Origin: Mortierella sp. BCC40632
Taxonomy: Eukaryota; Mortierellomycota; Mortierellomycetes; Mortierellales; Mortierellaceae
Assembly (NCBI GenBank): GCA_011634665.1
Contig: WAEK01000011.1
Coordinates: 1,025,001-1,089,000 of the forward strand
Reading direction: 5' to 3'
Length of the DNA: 64,000 nucleotides
Under the pieces are notes generated by a model that did not search any database, was not told where the DNA came from, and was given only the letters and a program-made list of their open reading frames with translations. Below are positions 57,975-64,000 of this stretch, one piece after another (the first letter of the stretch is position 1; every line of letters begins with the position of its first letter). A program made the position numbers and the translations under genes.

Positions 57975-58385
57975 TTATCCCATCACATCAAGACAGTGCT
58001 GCTTGAGCTTCTTCTTGTTCTCTGCACTACAGTAGTCGCTTCCGTAGACACCGTAGCATCCAATCTTGTAGGTCGAGCCTCCGCCATTGTCCCAGGTCTC
58101 TTGGAAGGGCTTCGAACCCCAATTAATGTCTTGATAAATGGCTGACCACTCATTAGAGTATCTACCAGTGTCGAATCGGCCTCTTGGGAATTTGATGGTC
58201 CAATGATCGACAGGTCCGAAGCTCTTCTTCTCTTTCACCATAACATTCATCCAAGGGTCAAGGATGGTGACATAGAAAACACTTCCAATAAGACCAGGCT
58301 CGAAGACTCGAGTGCAGATGTAGTGCTGAGCAAGAGCAGCATTAGGCAGGATCACTGCAGCCAAAGCAGCCAAAGTAATTTTCAT
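57975..58385 (-). CDS. Small secreted protein, family B copy 3, 136 aa
   Basis: Close to copy 2: identical signal peptide, first 30 mature residues and Cys spacing. Differences cluster at DDINWGSKHFQES versus QDINWGSKPFQET and near the C-terminus (KLKQHCLDVMG versus KLEKRCLDVMG). The frame is intact. A 5' UTR intron (58392-58755) and a good TATA box (58860-58869) are present. Changes that alter amino acids in surface-like patches, with a constant signal peptide, fit a rapidly diversifying secreted family; this is inference. Confidence 0.82.
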   Translation of the reverse strand: MKITLAALAAVILPNAALAQHYICTRVFEPGLIGSVFYVTILDPWMNVMVKEKKSFGPVDHWTIKFPRGRFDTGRYSNEWSAIYQDINWGSKPFQETWDNGGGSTYKIGCYGVYGSDYCSAENKKKLKQHCLDVMG

Positions 58386-58391
58386 CTTGAT

Positions 58392-58755
58392 CTAGTTTTG
58401 AAGGACGATGATGAGGAGGATGAGGAGGAAGAAGAAGAAAGAGATTCATTAGCAAAAGACTTTGAATTACTGGAATGATGCGACATCATGGATCGCTCAT
58501 TGTTCCCAATCATAAAATTCAGGCAAGCTAGCTTTGCCTTTCTCTTTACGTTTCTTACTTTGAGAAGGTTGAGTCTGGGAGTGTCAGGGGTAATGAATTG
58601 AAGATGCAAAGACGAGATCAGGCAAGTGGTTCACAAGGAATTGGTCGAAAAAAAAAAGTGGAACAAAAAAAGAGAGAAACAGAGTGAGAATCAAGAAAAA
58701 GAACTTGTAAAAGGGAGCGCAATCCTGGGCAGCAATATAAAGGATCTGCTTTTAC
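58392..58755 (-). other. Intron in the 5' UTR of family B copy 3
   Basis: Donor GTAAAAGCA at 58755; acceptor AAAACTAG at 58392, 6 nt before the ATG. Confidence 0.55.
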
Positions 58756-58859
58756 CTTGGGACTTGGCGGTCAAGAGGAGAGAGGAAGAAGAAGAAGAGG
58801 AGAAGGAGGTTGTGTTCTGAGGAGGAGTGGTGAGGTCTTGTTAGGAGAGAAAGACACGA

Positions 58860-58869
58860 GTATTTATAC
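58860..58869 (-). promoter_or_regulatory. TATA box of family B copy 3
   Basis: Minus strand GGTATAAATA, about 105 nt upstream of the intron donor. Confidence 0.55.
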
Positions 58870-59930
58870 CGATTGTAGGGTAAGGTGCCAACTAGGCAAA
58901 TGCGAGCATGGCCTCTTTCAGCATACCCCTTACCTCAATTCCTAGGAGTAGACTTGACTACCTATCCCGTCGGATCCCTGTGGGTTTACAGTGCCTCACT
59001 CAATAGAGCGCCTTGCCAGCTGCCTTGGAGGCAAGAGTAGTCATACTACAGCAGCTTACATAGGAGATCGGCATTTCGTTATTCCTGGCATGATCGCTTT
59101 ACTTCGGGTATACGGTAACTGTATACATATTCGGGGGCTCGTATTAAGGTGATAGTTGCAATGGACTATCAATGTCATAGAGAATTAGGTTGGGGGGCTA
59201 TGGATGAAGCATGGTGGAAAAATTCGCCGGCGAGGTAGAAAAGCAATTGCTGTTTGAAGGGCTCCATGCTAGAAAACCTTACTTTGCGAAATCCAAATGC
59301 GGCCAACCTCAGGCTGCGCCTCCTCCCAGTAACTTTAAATGTTCTTTCCTCCAAAATGGAGCATAAATAGAGAGCTACTGGTGCAGGTTTGTGCATCTTT
59401 CTGGAGGTTTAGGGGCGCTCTGCATGCTGGCTACATAGAGGTGGACAAAAATGAGGAGGTGTTCACCTATTCTGGCCTTGATGGGCGACTGTAATTGGGT
59501 AGGCAAGCTGGGGTATGGTATGGTGTGGTTTGGATGGCAGGGCAGAGGAGGGAGAGGGGAGAGAGGAGGGAAGTAGAGAAGGGGCTCGAGCAGGTAAAGC
59601 AAAAGAGTCAGGGTTAGTGGTGACAGAAAAAGAAAAGAAATCTTTGATGCCTAAAGGGAGATATTGGACTGTGGGAGCATTATTACTCAACGTGAAAGTA
59701 GCCAGTTTTAGCCTTGCTTCAGAATGTTATGGGAGCAGGTGCGCTTCCTAGCTTCCAACAAAAACACTTTACTCTAGATCACTCCCCTTTGCCTTAGAAT
59801 TGAGGAAAATGTCACTTTCATAACCTCGTCCTTCCATTGACCCCTTCCTTCGTTACCACGTGCATTACTGTTGAGTATATCTCAGACTGTTGATAATTAA
59901 ACCAAGCCATGCCAAAAATGCAAACTGTTC

Positions 59931-61384
59931 AATCGGGGATTTTGACAAAACCCTTTTGTATAGGAGCATGATGCGAGCCCATGCATCTAACTAAGGCTGT
60001 GGAAGCACTCACGTCTGTACTTTGTGCCGATGTACTCACTAATCCCTGTTCATGCGCCTGTGCCAATCCGAGAGTTAGGGGGTTTGTGTTTTTAGCCGAG
60101 GCAGGATCGAGAGCTACCTTGAGCTTTCCATCGCCTTTAGCTGTCACTCTGGATTCTGAAGGCACTCTCTGGTGTCTGGCGTGGCCAATTCGTCATCACC
60201 AACCATACCACAATTGCGAGCGGTCTTTCGACCCCGGGAGTCGCCTATCTAGCATTGGAATAGTCCTTAAACCTGACTATTTCTTCAATATACTCTCTCT
60301 CCCCTCTCTCTCCCCTCTCTCTCCCCTCTCTCTCCCCCCTTTTTTTTGCGGATCAAATACTACCTTCAAAGATACTAGATCGTGATCAGTGTTACTTCAC
60401 AGAAGATGCTCTTCCTTTCAGGCTTCTCTTTTTAGTATTTATAATTACATCTAATTCGAGCTATTGCCTCGTGGTTGTGGAGCTTGTTCAACTCGTGGTT
60501 TATCTGGGGTCCATTTTTTCAATATTTTTCTCTACTGCTCTTGTTTTGGCCCCTTTTCCCTGAACGTCTTCGTCTCATTGGCTCTGCATCCATATGTTTC
60601 CCTTGTTCTCTTTTGCATTTATAAATCTTATGCTGTAGGGCAGTGCCCAAGCTGCCCGTCGTGCAGAAGCCTGTATGCTCCCTCTCATGCTCCTCTTTTT
60701 TATTCTGTGCCAGGATCTTCTCGTTCGCATTACAGGGCAATCATCTGCTGCTTTGCTGGTCCCAGATATCCTCCTTTACTCCGTTACTCGCCCTGCACTA
60801 CCCATAGGATCTGAAGTGGTTTTTGTTAAAAACCAAGCATCATCGATCTCAAGCAAGATAGTCTCTACTCCTTGAGTGCTGCTTGAGCGTAGCCCAGTCC
60901 AAAAGGGCCGATGATCTGATGTCCGTAATCCGATGTCCAATGGTCGCATATCAAGCTGACTATGCTCTGACCTAAGTGAAGCTTCCGTTTGAGAGTGAGA
61001 GAGTAAAGGAATGGCAGGTAGCTCAAGAGTTTAAGATTATCAGAAGCTCAAGTGGTACCAAGGGGATATGTTGCGACGATGGTAATGAATTGGTACGTGT
61101 AAAGAAAATGAGAATGAGGTCCATTAGATGGAGAGAAATGTAAAAAAAAAAAAAAAAAGAGCAGGAGCATGGAACCTTGATAAGCTCGATAACAGAGCGG
61201 TTGCTCATTCGCTAGTGTTGGGGGGAGGGGCCAAGAGGGTGAGGGGAGGGAATTAGAGCTCTTTATTCCTTCACCCGTCCCCTGTCGCCGTTGCGCTCCT
61301 TCTCCTTTGCCCAGTCTCAAGCGCACACAACCTCCATTCGCCCCACGTTTGCCACCGTTTCCTTTTTTCTCCCTTCCTACCGCC
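59931..61384. other. Intergenic, no clear gene
   Basis: A minus-strand ATG frame at 59929-60165 (78 aa, Ser/Ala-rich, contains KGDGKLKVALDPASAKN) is not recognised and may be a fragment. A 12-bp CTCTCTCTCCCC-type repeat (four copies) lies at 60292-60340. A poly(A) run lies at 61142-61158. The leader of the NUDIX gene follows. Confidence 0.45.
60292..60340. repeat. 12-bp CT-rich tandem repeat, four copies
   Basis: CTCTCTCCCCTC-type unit repeated four times. Confidence 0.9.
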
Positions 61385-62548
61385 ATGACGCTGGCCGCAG
61401 CCAGGACAACATTGGCTGCATCCAGATGGAGCACAGGCCTTTACATTCAAGGGAGGCGATCCGCTTCCTTATGCATCCTTGATCAGCTCGTTGCAACCAA
61501 TTCATGCCTATCCGTCAACCCAATGCTGTTGCAAAGACCATACCATTCCGTCTTAAGAATGGGCTTTCACTCATCAGCTCGAGTCAACAATGTCCAGTAC
61601 AACCGAGAATTTCTTGACTTGGTCAAGGCTCGTCTCAAGAGTAAACCAGACACTGGAGCTTACTTTAGACACTGCAAAGAGATGCCCGTGAAAGAGGCAG
61701 CAGTGTTCATGGTAAAGAGCTTTTTGTTCCAGGAAACAAAACAGGCTAGCGGAGCAAAAGAAAAAAGAAAAAAAAAGGACCACTCTCGTATGGGGTGTTG
61801 ACTGCCGTGGGTCTTTGCTGATCGCCGTAGAATTTGACTCCACTAGCCTCTCTGTATCGTCAACGGTATCCCGAGTGTCCTGTTTACCGTCCGAGCGAGC
61901 CACATGAGGAACCATCGAGGAGAAGTCAGGTAATCCTGCTAGTGTGTGATATGAAGCAGATCGACGATCATTTCATTTTTATTTTTTTTAAACGCCATCG
62001 GATAGTGACCTTTTCTTCTTTCCGATTGCTGCGCAAAAGTTTTCCTGGAGGGAAGCGGGACCCGACAGACGAATCCGTTCTCCATACCGCTTTACGAGAG
62101 ATGCAGGAAGAAATCTTTATCGATCCAGATCTTGTCGAGGTGCTAGGAGAATACTCGTCTATCCCAAACCAAGGTTGCACTTTAAAGGTCCACCCATTTG
62201 TCGGACTGATCAACCAACCTATCCAGGATGTTCAGACCGATATTCGGTTTAACCCGGACGAGGTCCAACGAGTTTTCACAGTCCCAATTGAGAGCCTAAT
62301 GGACCCCGCCAGACGATCGATGGTTCAGTTCAGAAATTCCAAGTTTTTGTATCCCACATGGAAGATTGACGATCCTGCCATTACTATCTGGGGTTTGACA
62401 GCCTTTATTCTTGATGGTAACGATTATAATTCTTCTATTTCTTTCTCTATCTTTGACGTGTTTTTTTTTTTATGGAGCTTATTACCATGCTTCGAGTGCC
62501 GAACCCAAATATGATGCTGACTCGGAAGATGTTTCTTGCTTTGATTGA
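61385..62548 (+). CDS. NUDIX hydrolase, CoA pyrophosphatase type
   Basis: Exons 61385-61711, 61847-61929, 62040-62416 and 62478-62548 join in phase to give 285 aa. The family (yeast Pcd1, NUDT7/8 and bacterial CoA pyrophosphatases) cleaves CoA or oxidised CoA to phosphopantetheine and adenosine 3',5'-bisphosphate. Residues 110-140 read PLCIVNGIPSVLFTVRASHM then RNHRGEVSFPGGKRDPTDES, the hallmark strip before the NUDIX box. The box continues LHTALREMQEEIFI: the metal-binding Glu pair is kept but the usual Gly after EE-x is Phe. A basic, hydrophobic N-terminus (MTLAAARTTLAASRWSTGLY) looks like a mitochondrial targeting peptide. The C-terminus ends EDVSCFD. The last exon relies on an acceptor next to a T-tract and is the least certain. 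Confidence 0.85.
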
Positions 62549-62714
62549 TGACCACCCACTAGGCGTTCTAAGATGCATCGCCAGAGAAGGCCCAGTAGAT
62601 GCGGAGGAAATCAAGGAAGGAACTGATCCAAAGCAATACCGACCCTCAAAACCATCCGCGTAAGTCAGAGGGTTGGAGCCAACATAGAGAGAGAGCGATG
62701 ACTGATACTGCTCA

Positions 62715-62748
<34 letters not shown>

Positions 62749-63702
62749 GAGGCCGCATACCCACAAGAGACTGCTGCTCCTACACTTTACATAGATTTGT
62801 ATAGAAGAAGAAGAAGAACAGCACTTGCGAAGCGGCAAATAACAATAGACGCCGATTACGCCTTTGAATGAGTAAATCCAAAAGGCCCAACAGCCCACAG
62901 TGCTAGAATGCAATGTAATCTTGGAGCGTTTGAACTTGAAATTGGATCATGAGAGAATGATGGCGTTTCTACAGGAGTCTAGGACTACACAAGATTACGA
63001 AAAGAGGTTAGTCCATACCACAGACACAGGGAATGGGAGCAATGGATTGGAGGGAGCCAGTGACTCGACGGAGCCAAGGACCTATGGAGTTAAAACTCTG
63101 AATTTTTATGCTCCTTGAATCAAAGACGTGAGCGGGAAACAAGAATGTTTAGTGCAGTTTCTACAAAGTTTTTTTTTTTTTTTTTTTTTTCTTACAGCAG
63201 GTCCAATTCTTTAGGCCTCTTCTCCAGAGAGAAACTGCTTTAGATAATAGCAGGATTCATACGTTTTGAGCATAGGAACAGGAGAGAAGGGATAGTATTT
63301 GGCGCTGTTTAGAGTCTTGTGAGGAACAAAGGGCGCAGGAGAGGCAGCGGTTAATGAATCAGCCTAAAAAGTGGTACAATCCCTCTCCACGCTCAGGCTC
63401 CAACAAACAAGGAACGAGAATGGCAACTCGAGAACTATCTCGAAAAGACATTGTGGGGCCAATATAAGAAAGGAGTGAACTCACCAGAAGAGAAGGGAAA
63501 AGGTCCTCTGAACAACGAATTCACCAAGTTAAAGTTTTTTTTTGTTCCACTAGGCGAACTGGACAGGTACAACCGAGAAATTCGGCTCTTCTTTTCCCCT
63601 TCCCCTAAAATCTCAACTTTCCCACACATCGTCTCTCTGTCTCTCTCTCTCTTTTTTTTTTACTGCCCTTGTCCATCTGCTTCGGAATCAAAAGAAAAAA
63701 AA
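62549..63702 (+). other. Exon-like sequence, gene model unresolved
   Basis: Several plus-strand stretches look coding but I cannot join them. Block 1, 62514-62660, contains DHPLGVLRCIAREGPVDAEE and ends at a good donor, GTAAGTCAG; it overlaps the NUDIX 3' end in another frame. Block 2, 62751-62871, contains PTLYIDLYRRRRRTALAKRQ then ITIDADYAFE and a stop. Block 3, about 62902-63007, contains LERLNLKLDHERMMAFLQES and ends at a GTTAGT donor. Block 4, about 63262-63470, contains DSIWRCLESCEEQRAQERQR and LSRKDIVGPI in one frame, or REWQLENYLEKTLWGQYKKG in another. Phases do not match. They may belong to one small gene or to a relic. Poly(A) at 62716-62745 and poly(T) at 63170-63190 interrupt. Confidence 0.3.
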
Positions 63703-64000
63703 ATGCTCCCCACCACTCTCGCTGCTCGTGCCATTCGCGCACCATTGGTGCACCATCGCGCATTCTCTGCCTCCGGTAGCTAAATCATTCAAAACTTGAT
63801 TCCTCTAAAAAAAAAAAGTCCTCTTATAGGTTTTTCATTCCAGCTGATCACTCTTTTTTTTTTGTTCCGCTCTATCACCAAAAAAAAAAAAAAAAAAAAA
63901 ATGGACCTATTCTCTACACCAGCTGCCGCACTTTCTAAAAAGCAATTCGTCGTGATTGCCTACGACTACACAGACGCCGAGGCCCCCGCACGTCGTCAGA
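63703..64000 (+). CDS. YCII-domain protein, mitochondrial, 5' end only
   Basis: Exon 1 (63703-63775) encodes MLPTTLAARAIRAPLVHHRA then FSAS, a typical mitochondrial presequence. An intron (63776-63922) carries T- and A-tracts. Exon 2 starts at 63923 in phase and reads AALSKKQFVVIAYDYTDAEA then PARRQ to the window edge. KQFVVIAYDYTD matches the first beta strand of the YciI/YCII fold, a ferredoxin-like domain of small possible dehydratase or stress proteins. The rest of the gene is off the window. Function is unproven in the family. Confidence 0.75.

Larger units (their letters stand above)
52990..59930. repeat. Tandem array of three ~2.4-kb units, each with a secreted-protein gene
   Basis: Units run about 52990-55430, 55430-57870 and 57870-59930. 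Start codons of the three genes are 2446 and 2436 bp apart. Each unit holds the gene, its 5' UTR intron with a GGA/GAA-rich stretch, a TATA-like box, a conserved segment on the far side of the promoter and a less conserved 0.7-1.1 kb spacer. The second and third genes are closest to each other. Confidence 0.9.

Noticed and set aside
1..64000. tRNA, rRNA or other structured RNA genes
   Set aside because: I looked for T-loop-like GGTTCRAnYCC words with pairing stems and saw none that fold convincingly by eye; a tRNA scan would settle it.

Overview
The window is nuclear DNA from a filamentous fungus. The protein-coding genes have short spliceosomal introns with GTAAGT-like donors and CAG/TAG acceptors. 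They include a fungal-type PDR (ABCG) transporter, mitochondrial ATP synthase subunit d, fungal aspartate-semialdehyde dehydrogenase, and many small secreted proteins with clear signal peptides. Abundant poly(A)/poly(T) tracts, Integrator- and SRR1-like gene relics, and a gene family I associate with Mortierellomycota or other Mucoromycota suggest an early-diverging fungus, probably Mortierella-like. That placement is inference; no rRNA or other marker is present.

Left third (1-12.2 kb) is accessory DNA. Bases 1-2.28 kb are a degenerate, pyrimidine-rich tandem repeat with a period near 280 bp. From 4.2 to 9.8 kb lies a decayed multi-exon gene cut in two by a 3.16-kb PIF/Harbinger DNA transposon. 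The transposon carries an intact 414-aa DDE transposase and a divergent, broken accessory gene. About 140-bp tandem repeats follow. A 1507-aa PDR drug-efflux transporter (12.5-17.2 kb) closes this section.

Middle third (17-36 kb) is a mosaic of relics. A 2.5-3 kb block is present twice (about 19.92-22.44 and 30.27-33.30 kb). Each copy carries a secreted-protein gene on the minus strand, remnants of a LINE-type retrotransposon (RNase H, plus a zinc knuckle in the second copy only), and A-rich tails. Between the copies lie an Integrator subunit 4-like pseudogene (minus), three diverged ~190-bp repeats, a Mutator-like (MULE) transposase gene with a single-base frameshift, and an SRR1-like pseudogene (plus).

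Right part (36-64 kb) is the ordinary gene-dense part: aspartate-semialdehyde dehydrogenase (+), an MFS transporter (-), an 11-exon full-length ABCB multidrug transporter (-), ATP synthase subunit d (+), then a tandem array of three ~2.4-kb units each encoding a 135-136-aa secreted protein (-), a CoA-type NUDIX hydrolase (+), unresolved exon-like sequence, and the start of a mitochondrial YCII-domain protein (+) running off the edge.

Two unrelated secreted-protein families share one layout: a TATA-like box, an intron in the 5' UTR ending 6-9 nt before the start codon, and recent local duplication. Three efflux-type transporters (PDR, MFS, ABCB) share the window but are separated by unrelated genes, so I do not call them a cluster. 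All gene models were assembled by eye from reading frames and splice signals.
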